Below the pieces are notes generated by a model. It worked only from the letters and a program-made list of their open reading frames with translations. It was not told the DNA's origin and ran no database searches. 64,000 bases of DNA from Hsuehochloa calcarea. Its lineage: Eukaryota > Streptophyta > Magnoliopsida > Poales > Poaceae. Both the position numbers and the translations under genes were made by a program. The stretch spans positions 13,755,232 through 13,819,231 of the forward strand of contig CM070599.1 in NCBI GenBank assembly GCA_036346395.1, read 5' to 3'. Of the stretch, positions 32,012 through 43,196 are shown one piece after another; the stretch's first letter is position 1; each line of letters begins with the position of its first letter.

Positions 32012-33726
32012 TCAAACAGATATCACCGCTCGATAAGCATGCAACCAATCCATACCCAATATAACATCGAACGGCTCCATCTGAATTACTATCAAGTTTG
32101 CCGTGAACACCTCCCCATCAATAACAATAGAACACCCAGGACAAATAGTTGAACTCGCAATCATACCCCCATGAGAACTAACCAACAATGACTGAGAAAT
32201 CCACTGCATACTCAAATTCGCCCTTCTAGCAAACGCCGTAGAGACAAACGAGTAGGTAGCCTCGGAATAAAAAAGGATAAAAGTCTCAAGAGAATTGACT
32301 GGAAGGGTACCTGTCACCACATCAGGACGGCCGGCAGTAGCAGGGGTGGGCATGGCGTAAAATCCCTGTGGCACCGATGCAGAAGATACCCCAACACTCG
32401 ACGAAGGATGAGCAGGAACTGTCGTTGGTGGAGCAAAGGACAGTGTCGCATACGGTCCGGGGTTCCAGTAGAACCCTGGTGGTGGCACTGGCGTGAACGC
32501 TGCAGGAGAAACCCAACCGTAAGGGTATCGGGTGTGGAGCGCCATCGTTGTCCGGATCAACCCGATGAGTAGCGGCTGAAGATGCTGCAGGAGCAGACTC
32601 CCATTTGATGATGCACGCTGGTTTTTCCTGCACACTATCATCTTGTGGCCTGACTGGCCACAATGGCGACAATCCCCAGTGAAGGAACACTCAGAGGCAC
32701 GGTGATTGTCACCACACTTGAAGCATGTCATTCCCTGCCCTGGAATTGGGTGCAAAGCTAGCGGCGTAGTATGTCGGGTGAGAAGCGACATGCCTCATCG
32801 CCGTAACGCCGCAGCGGCCGAGAGCGAACCTCCTCGGGAATCTCTTGGAAGTGGGTCGCTGAGAAGACCCACCTCCACCACCGAAGCTCCTCTTGTGCCC
32901 ACTGACTGATCCTCCAGTAGAGATAAAGCTGCTAGGAGTCTGCCTCTCCCTAGTAAGTTCCCGCTCCAACTCCATACCCTTGGCCTGATGGACCACACTG
33001 TTGAAGTCAAGCAAGTTGGTCGCTCCCAGGACATGGCGATACTCAGGGTTCAGTCCCCTACAGAACCTCTTTGCCTTTTCTCGGTCATTGCTAGTCACAG
33101 CTGCACAAAGCGGACTAAGTTGTTGAATCCCGCCTCATAGTCCGCTACGGACAGCTTCCCCTGAACGAAGTCGTCAGGGAGTGTTCCATCCTCTCAAGGA
33201 AAGAATCAGGATAAAACTTAGCCCTGAACTGCTCCAAGAAATCCTCCCAAGTATCTGGTTCCTGCAGTGGAGTCCTAGCTGATAGGACTCCCTCCCACCA
33301 GATATCCGCTTGGCCCTTCAGTTGAAAAGCCACGGCGCGCCTTCCGCGGCCGTCATCTCCAATGCACCAAATCGCTCTCCATGTACCGGCTACCAATCGC
33401 TTGCACCGAGTACCCGCTCACAAAGGTGTCGAGACGGCGGACATCCACTCCCGAGGCTCATTCTAGCCTCGAGGAGCTGGTGCAAGAATCGGAGCAAAGA
33501 ACAGTGCACCCATAGCGGAGGAGCCGCCTACACCGCTGACGGCCGCCAACCTCTCTCGGTTCTCGGCGGCGGCCGACGCGCTCGCGATCAAGAATCGACA
33601 AGCGGCCGATGCAACCTCCTCACCACCCCGCCAACAAATTTCTTCGTAGGGATGAGGATGCAACCAACCACGCCCACGACCACGACCACGGCCCGCATCA
33701 GTTCCACGCCCTCTACCTCTCGCCAT
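32012..33726 (-). pseudogene. Chromo-A gag and protease
   Basis: Starts MARGRGRGTDAGRGRG at 33726, an Arg-Gly-rich N-terminus. Gag core at 33145-33396 (FQLKGQADIWWEGV; WEDFLEQFRAKFYPDSF) continues in another frame at 32709-33098 (KAKRFCRGLNPEYRHVLG). Two zinc knuckles lie near 32640-32740: CFKCGDNHRASEC (one residue short of CX4H) and CRHCGQSGHKMIVC (canonical). Protease follows: the expected FDSGATHSF reads FYSEATYSF, so the catalytic Asp is Tyr; LGMDWLHAY is kept. At least two frameshifts. Confidence 0.85.
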
Positions 33727-33965
33727 TCTGAATTTCAAAGATAAAAAGCTATCCACTTAACATTAGAGCAAACAAACACAATATCATAACAAATCAGTAC
33801 AACCGTCTCAATGAAACAATTCTATCAGAATCATAGATGCAATGATTTTTCCCATTCCCATCTACTGTGCACAGTGTGTCAAGTTTTAAGTTAATTTACC
33901 ATTTACAGATTTTAGCAAATCAAGTTATTTAAGTTACTAACCTATTCACCACGGGCCTAAAGCCC

Positions 33966-33977
33966 GCTCTGATACCA
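33966..33977 (-). other. Chromo-A primer-binding site
   Basis: Minus strand TGGTATCAGAGC (initiator tRNA-Met complement) two bases from the LTR end at 33980. Confidence 0.9.
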
Positions 33978-33979
33978 AC

Positions 33980-35920
33980 TGTAACACCCCAGCACTATCT
34001 GAGTCTGGAATGCTACCACACTAACATAAATATAAATTATGCTAAGTCATTTTGCTAACTTTCGGTAGATTCTCCTTTGAATAACTAACCATACCGGGGG
34101 TTTGCACAGTTAACAATAGGAATAAACAATTATCTAAACGCACAATCTAAAGCATGTCCATAAAAATTATCCAAGGCATAAAGCATAAATATAAGAAATC
34201 TTAAGCGGTTTACTCAAATTCTAAACTATCATTCAATTTGTTTATTCAATGGAGAATTGGTTCGTGCCAATGTGCATCCAAGCATAAATCTACTCCCTCC
34301 CATGCATGCCGTCCACAAACGGGGTACCTAAAAACACAGTAATAGCAAGAGTGAGTCCAAGACTCAGCAAAGTACATTTGGCAAGACAATAACATAAACA
34401 ACTGTAACCATCATCATCCATCCGCAATTCTCAATAATAAATATTTCATATGCCATATGCAAATTGCTCAAATGCACTTTTCTTTTCTCTTTTGCATATA
34501 CCGGTATTGCGGGGTGTTACACCCGTCGGTGTTCACTCATGCCCGTATTATCAAATGCGGGGACCCATTGCCCATCCTTTTCAGATGGGGACCCAGTGCC
34601 CATATATTAAATATGGGGATCTCAATGCCCATTCCCGTGGGTATCTCATGCCAACATGCATGATTGATGAAATGACATGGACAATCCACAATATGTTCTC
34701 ATAAGAATTATCAATTATCGATCATCATATAAACAATGTGAAATAAACACTTTTATCACGCGTAATCATATTAAGCACGCATCAAATCAACCATATTGCG
34801 CAACACACAATATCGTACTAAAATTGTACTTGCCTTTTTCTGCTACGGCGCGCGAAGAAGCCAAGATGGTGCCTCTACTCCGGGACTCCGCCTCATACAC
34901 AAGAATAGCGCTAACAATAAATACACTGAAAAGTGGACTCCGTTTACGCCCCTTAACCCAACTCCTCAAGACCTAGGGTTCGAATACTGGTTTTTGCTCC
35001 ACCTTCCTGACAATCTAGCAGAAAGGTCTACGGAACAGCAGCGCTAACAATGACATAACTTTTACTAAGCAACTCGGAACAGGGTTATATTGGACTCTCT
35101 GGAATCACAACAAAACCAGCTACAATAATCTAGTTGGGCAAGTCCCCTGACTCGTCCTGCTACTAATTCTTATATTCAGGTAAAATTTCGTGTACGCAAT
35201 ATGACAAATCGGAAACAAAGAATGTAAAATTCCATAAGTTTTGATTTCCAGCTCTAAAAATTGTGTTCTTTATCAACATGGAAATATTATGTAATTGTCT
35301 ACAATATTCATTTTGGGTGGCCTTCCTTATTCGGTCTCTAAATAATTCATAATGGCCAAACAAGACAATCTGCCAATTCTCGTCAGTTCTCCTGAACAGT
35401 CGCGGTAAAACTACCATAACTCCTAAACCGTAAGTCAAAATCAGGTGATCTCGGTGTATAAAGAAAGCTAAAACGTACATATCTTACCCAAAACTGATGA
35501 GAAACAGCGCTGAACAAAATCGATCTGCTACCTCCACTTGGCCGGCCCTCCAATTGTCATCTCCTCGCCTTCCTTCCAATGGACTGCAGCAAGGAGCTTT
35601 GCCGGGGAAAGAGGTGGTGCTGTTGGGGAGATGATGGTGCAGGCAAGGCGCAATGGAGAGGTGGAGGCGCACAAGGTCAGGGGGAGGTGCGGCAGCTCAA
35701 TGAGGGGAGGGGGGAGAGGGGGAGGGAAATTACGGTTTTGGGGGTGGGAACCCCCCTTGGCCGGCCACTTGGTGGGCTGCCCCTGGGTCATGGCCCGCGG
35801 CTCAGGTTGTCCAAATAATGCGTAAAACCCCCTTACAATTTTAGAGTTTTCACTCCTTTCTTTGCCCTCTCTTCTTCCAGCTGATTTTCTAATTACCCGA
35901 TTCGTTTCTGGGGTATTACA
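33980..35920 (-). repeat. Chromo-A 5' LTR
   Basis: TGTAACACCCC...GGGGTATTACA, 1941 bp. The GC-rich part (about 35530-35830) lies near its minus-strand 5' end. A hairpin array is at 34542-34617. Confidence 0.9.
34542..34617. repeat. Hairpin array in Chromo-A LTR, 28-29-bp period
   Basis: Hairpins at 34542-34561 (CCCGTATT..AAATGCGGG), 34571-34589 (CCCATC..GATGGG) and 34599-34617 (CCCATAT..ATATGGG), with CCCATTCCCGTGGG following. Constant CCC/GGG base, variable but matching inner pairs. Confidence 0.9.
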
Positions 35921-36959
35921 GGCGGTGGCAAGGGGTGCAGTAATCCTTTTGAAGAATGCTCAAAACTCTAATAACCACACCTTCCTCGACCACACCGCCG
36001 GCGCTAGCACTCCAGCACGTGGTGTCCCTACCCTATACATGTGGATACCTTAGAGGTGTTGTTGCGAAGCATCAGGACCAGGACGATCCACAACGCATGA
36101 TAATCATCGGAGCAGGAGGTAAGACGTGCGACAAGTATGACCACTACTTCATAAACTCGCTACATCGACTCTACTTCCGCTATAAGTCGGCGCATCTAGT
36201 GGTAATCTTGTGATCTATTACTAGTAGAGTTTTTTTTGGTTGCGCGGTAGAATTTTTTTTTGTGCTATCGTAGCCTTCCCGCGATCCTACAGTGGTTTCA
36301 GAGCCATCCTGACTAGTTTTATATTCGGATTAGATGCATATTGTGATACGTAGAAGTCATATATGTGATGATGCGACAATAGGTTTCCCGATCTTTCGAT
36401 GAGAAGGATAACTCAATTTGGGTGGAGACAACTCTCACGATTCGGCTTCCAAGCACACACGACCAATATGCCCGACAATCGCTGAACCAACTCCAAGATC
36501 GTTATCGACCTTGCTAGAAGCACGATCGACCTGACCACAAAGGTCTATTCCTGCATTCAATCCAAAAACACGCAAGAACAAGATAATAAGCAATCTGGAA
36601 TTACAAATAAGATTGAAATATTTGATAAAGTTGGGATTTTAAAGTGGTATTATGGTTGGTCTAATCGACTCAAGCCAATACACGAAGTTGCAACGATGCT
36701 AACTTTTAACTAAACAAAATCCAAGGAAACTAGAGGAGTGCGACCTCCTTATATAGGGAAGGGGAAGCCACACGTAGCAAACAAAATAGGGTTTGGTACT
36801 ATTCACAGAGGTGGTATTGTTCACGTGAACAGTATGAGCTCCCTTGGGTGGTCGGCTAGCGTATGGGCCAATTCCGGTAAGATTACAAGGCCCAAATTGG
36901 CTTAAATAGGTAACGCAACACCTTCTTTTGATGATTACGACATGCATAAAAGGAATTTA
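35921..36959. other. LTR-element fragments without coding sequence
   Basis: No protein match. 36293-36305 reads TGGTTTCAGAGCC, one base from the initiator tRNA-Met PBS, right after TCCTACA; so 35921-36291 may be the end of an LTR on plus. Further right, the minus strand has TATATAAGG (36748-36756) and AT/GC layering typical of a promoter-bearing LTR in minus orientation (about 36370-36955). Neither boundary is proven. Confidence 0.4.
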
Positions 36960-37290
36960 GAGGTAAGACTAGATCGGTGTTTTCTTGTTAAATTCCCGTC
37001 GTAGTTTTCTTTCAAGTAGATTGGTGTATAGATTTGAGGTCGAATCCTGTTAAGGGGGTAGAATGTAATACTCTGATTTATTATAAGAAAGAAAACTCTC
37101 AAAAGAGGAATTAGACATAAGAAAAAGGGGGTTTCTGCAGTTTTTCGGCAACCTGGGCCTCAGGCCTTGGCCCAGGAGGCCCATGAGTGGTCGGCCACGT
37201 ATAAAAGGAGGGGAAAAACTCTAGTAGCTACTGTAGTTACAGTACACACCACCACTATAGCAGCCCTCTCCATGTTGCTCTACCAAGATG

Positions 37291-37385
37291 AGGAGAAGAG
37301 GAGAAAGGAAGGAGAGGAAAGAAGAAGAAAGGAAGAGGAGAAAGGGAGAGGGAAGAAAGGGGAGGAAGGAAGAGGAGAGGAAGGG
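37291..37385 (+). repeat. 95-bp polypurine run after the G4 TATA box
   Basis: Almost only A and G, built on GAGGA/GAAGG words, about 85 bp after the TATA box. G1 (5494-5579) has a comparable run on its own sense strand. Confidence 0.9.
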
Positions 37386-38400
37386 CGCGATCACGCGGTG
37401 ATTACGTCGTTCTTCAATGGTTCATCAAGGGTAATCACAATCTCCGTTTGCTTGGTAGAGTAATCGAATTATTTTGGTGCTATCAGTAACAGATCGGTTT
37501 GGAACAGTAGACGTTGGCCATCCTTTTTGAGTAGGTTCCGTGCGTTTCCTGGTATGGTCATGTCTTAGAGAATTGTAGTGCTCATTCTTAGCTTTCTATA
37601 GGCATAAAGATCACTCAGTTTGGAGTTGTGGTCTAGAAGATATGATGGTTCATTTGCGACTGTCTAGAAAATATGACGAGGATTAGCATTCACTTTGTTT
37701 ATCCAATGATACTAAGTTAGGTTCAGATTCAGCGGTTTTATCCAACATGAATGTTGTAGAAAATTCGTTAACCTTTCCAGATTGGTAAAGAACTTGATTG
37801 TTGGTTGAGCCAATAAAAAGTTATGGATTTTCTTATACCGTAGTAGTTTCTGATTAACAGATTGTGGATGCAGAAATTTCATCTGATCATTAGATACAGA
37901 AGTAGGCCGAATTGGGATGTCTTGCCAACTAGGTTATCGTAGAAAATTTTGTTATGGTTCTAGAGAGTCTAATATCACGCCTTTCCGAGTTTTGTAGCAA
38001 AAGTTATGAAGGTTTTATTACGGCTGTCCAGTGTAGCCTTCCGCCAGTCTATCGTGTAATTTGAGTATAACTAACATTTAATCCCTGGGTCTTGGGAAGG
38101 CGGGTATTAGTGTTGCGAGTAGTGATTTATTTTCGCATCGTCTTATGTTAGTGATTCAATTGTGTAGGAGAAGGGCCTTCAGGATTTGGTGCACCATCCT
38201 TGCCTCCTAACACGTCGTAGCGCGAAAGGCAAGTACAACTGATTTGTTGTTTTTGTTATGTATTTTCCTAGTTTGATCAAGGTATGATGAATAATTTTGA
38301 TATGTTCTTGTTCATGGTCATGATTGATTACCATGGTTCTTTTGATGATACGTTATTATTCACCGGTTTCATTCATTCATGCAAGCATTGTTCAATTTTC

Positions 38401-38540
38401 ACCCACGGGAGTGGGTAGTGAAGTCCCATCATTCCAGCATGGGCATGTAAGACCCACCATTCTAATGTGGGTAATGTGGACCCCCGTTCTGAAACGTTCT
38501 TCAAACGGGCCTTGGATCCCCGCATTTTGGATAACGCGGG
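38401..38540. repeat. Hairpin array in G4 LTR
   Basis: ACCCAC/GTGGGT (38401-38416), CCCAT/ATGGG (38425-38443), ACCCAC/GTGGGT (38452-38472), CCCGTT/AACGGG (38483-38509), CCCGC/GCGGG (38518-38540). Starts are 24-35 bp apart. Same place in the LTR as the Chromo-A array, different arm sequences. Confidence 0.85.
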
Positions 38541-39158
38541 CATGGGTGAACACCGACGGGTGCTCACTAGCTATACCGGTATAAGCAGAAGAGAAGGTCT
38601 TGTATTTCATTCATTTATATGATTTATGCCATTCCACATTCCTATTCTATATGGGGACTATCATGTTCTTATTCAGTGTTGTTCAAATTGTTCTGTTGTA
38701 CTTGCTGAGTTGTGGACTCATTTTTGCCGTGTTTATTTGTTTTAGGTAATCAATGAGGCTGGCATACTTGGGAGGGGAGAGTCATAGATCACTTCATTCA
38801 CTTCACATCTCTTCTCATTTAGTTATATGAATAAGCCATTACCTTTCCTTTGATAGATATTGGATTGTAATAAATGAAGTTTGTTGGATTATGCTATCTT
38901 TCATTATGATATGGTTGAATTAGTAAATGCTTAATAATCTTCATATAGCCTAATGATAGATTTATCATAAATAATTCAATATGATTGGATATTTAGAATT
39001 TTGATAGGCTGTTGAGTTTCGATTCAAACCATATATTTAATTTTATAGCTGTGCTCTTTTTATGTTATTAGTTGAAAGATTCATGAATTACATTAATAGA
39101 AACGCTTGGTGTTAGACTTTGGGTAATATCTTGGCTTCTGCTTAGTCATGGTGTTACA

Positions 39159-39645
39159 GTAAAATTCCTCACATAATATTAAGTTAAATTGATACCCTCC
39201 CAATTAGCTGCACTATCCAAAGTCATGTATTGTAATGGTAGGTCTTGTTAAAGTAGAGTGTCATTAATATTCCTTGACTAGATGTGTTTGTGTCAGACAT
39301 GTGAGAACCCCCGGGTTATCTCCTTAAGACCGAGACTAAGCACGGTCTTATGGACATAACTCTGGACCTCAAGTAAATGGATTCCAACTTAACTCCATCC
39401 AAGTGAGAGACTCAACTGCAAACTAGAGCCCCAACGATCATGCGCGCTGCTCCTCTACGAGCGCTACATGATTTTCGGTTCTCCAATAAGCCAAGCACTC
39501 CACTTAGTGTGTTAAATGGGAAGCCACGAACAGCGAGCATGAACTCATATTGGCTCCCAAGATCAGCGACTAATATGCTCATACCTTATGCAACGTTGAT
39601 TACATCCATACAACAATCATACATTAATAGTCCAAAAGACATACG
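39159..39645 (-). mobile_element. Flank and left part of an old Gypsy LTR hosting Sire-2
   Basis: From about 39290 to 39645 this looks like the distal end of a RIRE3-like LTR in minus orientation: TTGATTACATCCATACAACA resembles the solo LTR near 10100. It continues at 62842 beyond Sire-2. The first 130 bp (39159-39290) are unassigned; the LTR edge is uncertain. Confidence 0.5.
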
Positions 39646-41444
39646 TGTTGGACCGAAAAGGCGACTAGAGGGGGTGAATAGGAGCACGCTCACTTTTTTT
39701 CCAAATAATGAATTCAACAAGATTTCACTCCAATAGCTATTAGGAAGCTATGAAGATCAATATACCAGTACAGCGAAAGACTAGTATTGAATCCAATTAA
39801 ATCCCCTAAGCAAAATAACAAAAACAACTAAGATTAAAGAATCACAAAACACTGGCGGTCTGACCTATGGACCCAACCGGTTGGACCGATTGCCGGGCGG
39901 TCGGACCGCTGTTGTACTGGCGGTCGGACCGCTCCAAAATCGGTCGAACCGGTGATGATGGGCGGTCGGACCGGCAGGCTCCAGAACCGATCTGAAACAG
40001 TAAAAACAGCCCGATGACGAAGATGCAATTAGGTCAAACTTTTGATTCTCAACTCCAAACTTCACGAAACTTTGCACACACCTTCTCTATGCTATTGAGG
40101 ACCTATTCCAATCGAAAATTATGATAATTCTTGGATAGCTCCTGAACAGTTGTCAATTGAATAACAGAGGGTCTAAAACCGGGCAAGAACGAAAACTTGA
40201 TCCTAATGATTGTTCGTGCGTGATTGATGATCAAGATGATGCTAGATTGATTCACATATATCACAGCAAGATAATTCACGTGAAAGAATCAATCACAAAC
40301 TCGCGGATCAAAGAAAGCCCTAAAATCACGAAATTGAAAGCAAGAACGAAAAGAGACTTATCTCAAGCAAACCTTGCATAGATTAAGAACGTGATTGCTG
40401 TTGGATTACACCCACACCATCATGGATCAGTGGTCAATCCAAGATCACGAAATTCACCTCAAACCACCAAAAACTCTAGCCTCCACCTCAACTCTCCCTA
40501 AGACAATTAGGGTTTTGAAACATAAAAAGGCGAGAGAGAGGGTGCAGCCACCACCTCCTCCTATTTATAGTGGAGGCCTAGAACTCTCTAGGGTTTGACT
40601 CAATTGGGCTCCCGTTAAGGCCCACTAACAAACGGGTCACACACGCACGCTTCACAAAGCGCTGTCTTTAACCTTTTGACCTAAACCGCTTCACCATGCG
40701 GCATGGATTCGCCAATAGGTCACCCTTGTCCATCTTGTGTCACGCTTGAGTCTATTGACCTCACCCGGCATCGTCGATCGTTCTGGACCTCAACTCTCCA
40801 AGTCTAGTCCCGATCCTCCTCGCCGTTGACCGTCGTTGACCACCAAGCAACCTGCACAACCATAGACAAGCAAACACGAATTTGGGAACAAGTTCTTCAC
40901 ACCTTGACCCACGTTTGTCAAAACATGCATCATGCAAACCATATGCCATGATACTAATGACTTTGACCTAACAAAACAACAACGCCACGAAGTTGGCTGA
41001 CGTTCAAGTTGAAACCGGTCCGATCCGCTCCATGTGAGCGGTCGGACCGATCATCACCGTGGAGCCGGCCGGACCGCCACGTGGACTTAGCCGAAATTCA
41101 TGCCCTGAAATTCCGAAACCTTCTGGAAAATTAAATTGAATAGAACTTTTGCTTGGAGGCTCCAAAAATTATGAGACCAAGTGCATTGGGATCCCCTCAC
41201 TTGCCTACAACACCTATTTTTGGCTTAGCCAATTCTGAACACTTTTAGATCACAATGTCCGATCACCGCATATATCGGTCCGACCGATTTGGGACCGGCC
41301 GGATCGCCATGCTAGGACCTGGTCGGATCGCCTCGCCTGTAATGCTCAAACTTTGTCGAAAACTCGTGAAACGACAAACCGTAAACACCATTGCCAATTG
41401 TCACATCATCATAAGATCTGGAATATATCCCCATGATATCCACA
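39646..41444 (-). repeat. Sire-2 3' LTR
   Basis: TGTTGGACC...GATATCCACA, 1799 bp, aligns throughout with 61034-62836. Palindrome clusters at about 39850-39990, 41018-41085 and 41240-41340. Minus-strand TATAAATAGG near 40560. Confidence 0.95.
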
Positions 41445-43196
41445 ATCTCCCCTTGATGAACACGTTGGCAATTATCCAGAAAATGTAAGTAAGAGGTTTG
41501 AAAACGAGTTTACTCGCAGTTTTCGTACAAAGGCACAACTTGGTCCATAAGAAAGAAAAAGCAATGTAACCACTGTGGCATCGAAATAGTATAGGCATGT
41601 GAGATAAGGCAAAAGAAAGCATAAAAACTTTGATTTCCAAAAAAGAGTCAAAATTCTCAAATTAGGTCCATATGAAAGAACAATTGTTCAATTGACCTAT
41701 GATCATTGTGAGGATAAATGAATGCAATTCAAGTTCAGAATATACAATAAGACAATAAGAATGCAACTCAAGAACTCCCCCTCACTATGATCCTCAAGTT
41801 TCAAAAACTTTCAAATTTTTAACTTTCTCCCCAACATTGAAATATCTTCTCCCCCAACATTTAAGATATAACATTGAAATATCTTCTCCCCCTTTGACAA
41901 TGGAGTCATCAAGGTTCCTCTCATCCAGAGATAACAAGTGCAGAATGGAAGCAAAAAGAAGAAGTATGCATGAAGTGCAATGACGTGGCTTTATTTTTGT
42001 ATTGTTCAATTTTTGATTACAAGAAGCTTTGGAGATTACCCAAAAGAGCTAGCCAATATTTCTAATATTGCACAAATAACATATCAAGCCTGACAACGCT
42101 AGCAAGATCATGGTAAGACATGTATATCAAAGCTAAGCACAAAGGCTCAAAAGTAAAGCAGTAGATTTGATCAATTTAAGCAACACTTCAAATTCAGCAA
42201 GTTCATCAACAGGGATCCTAAAATGAAATTGGCCATGTCAAAATGTCAAAGTGAGATAAAAAATCTAACAAAGACCACATTAAGAGTCAATCAGGTCCTG
42301 TATTGAATCATTTTGCTCAATATTTTGTAAAAGCCCATTGTCAACATTTTTCTCATATGCATTGAATATTGAAGTTGACTAATGATCTAACTTAGTGACA
42401 AGATCCTGGACTAGGATCCATCCACAAACTCATCCTAAGCTTTGACCAAAAGTTGATTAAAGGTATATCTTAGTAAAGAAGATCCTGGACTAGGAGCCAT
42501 CCACAAACTCTTTCTAAGCTTCTACCAGGGCGACAAATCTTGAGGTTCATGTCATTTCTGACAAGCAGTCCCCATGAGATCGTCTGGTTCATCAAACTAT
42601 CTCCAAGTTCATGTCATTTGACAAGCAGTCTCATAAGAATAGTTTGGCACAATTTAAGCATAAGATAATCTTGATTTTCATTTTTCACATGAGCAGTTTT
42701 AGAATCTCAAGAACACAAAAGCTCAAGTAATGGTCAATTTTAGATCAAAGAGCTAACAAGGCAATTCTGACAGGGCCAATGTCACAAGAGGAGCACTAAT
42801 TGCGCAACTCGCTAAAACATCCACAAATTGCAATTTCTTAGTTCTTGTTTTAAGGTTCTAGCTCATATAGCAAAGACTTAGCTACACATGAAAAAGCATG
42901 ATAATTCTAGCAAGTTAAAGAACTAGACATGACATTGAGCAAGAATTGAAATACTAAAGCTCCAAAGGGTAATAGGCAAAGCTTCATCAATTTTAAAAGA
43001 TAAGCAGAAAATCTTATATTACAATGCATCTTTTTGGATTTTTCATACAACTTGTTGTATTTTTCGTATGAATGCAATATGATACAATGAGATGCAATTA
43101 AAAAACCTAAAAAGTTCAAAAAGATCACTAAGCTCACAAAAAGAACAATAAAAGATCAAAAGAACAAGGAAAGATCAGAAAAGATCAAACTCCCCC
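41445..43196 (-). other. Sire-2 3' non-coding region with repeated purine tracts
   Basis: Between the pol stop and the 3' LTR. No open frame above 100 codons and no envelope-like protein. On minus it has the LTR-adjacent PPT CAAGGGGAGA (41445-41455) and further GGGGAGAAGATA or GGGGGAGTT motifs at about 41775, 41825, 41850, 41887 and 43190. Direct repeats: 42401-42449 with 42480-42528 (GATCCTGGACTAGGA..CATCCACAAACTC) and 42545 with 42607 (GTTCATGTCATTT..GACAAGCAGTC). Confidence 0.75.

Larger units (their letters stand above)
15045..35920 (-). mobile_element. Chromo-A: chromodomain Gypsy element split by Tat-1
   Basis: Minus-strand element: 5' LTR 33980-35920, PBS 33966-33977, gag, protease, RT, RNase H, integrase, chromodomain, PPT 15695-15710, truncated 3' LTR 15045-15694. 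Tat-1 sits inside the integrase C-terminal region. Only one LTR is full, so its target duplication cannot be confirmed (right flank GGCGG). All domains are recognisable but interrupted by stops and indels. Confidence 0.85.
36960..39158 (+). mobile_element. Gypsy LTR G4 (3' LTR, plus) with a 104-bp internal stub
   Basis: Internal stub 36960-37063 ends in a PPT (TTAAGGGGGTAGAA) right before the LTR TGTAATACTC...GTGTTACA (37064-39158, 2095 bp). TATAAAAGG box at 37200-37208 and a purine run after it. The 3' part resembles the Chromo-A LTR (TATACCGGTATA, hairpin array). Everything upstream of the stub is missing, so this is a deleted element. Right flank is GTAAA; no partner found. Confidence 0.75.

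Noticed and set aside
36293..36305. Complete separate LTR element starting at the TGGTTTCAGAGCC site
   Set aside because: No second LTR, coding domain or target duplication found; kept only as an unassigned fragment.
41445..43196. Envelope-like ORF expected in some Sireviruses
   Set aside because: No frame above 100 codons and no membrane-protein pattern.
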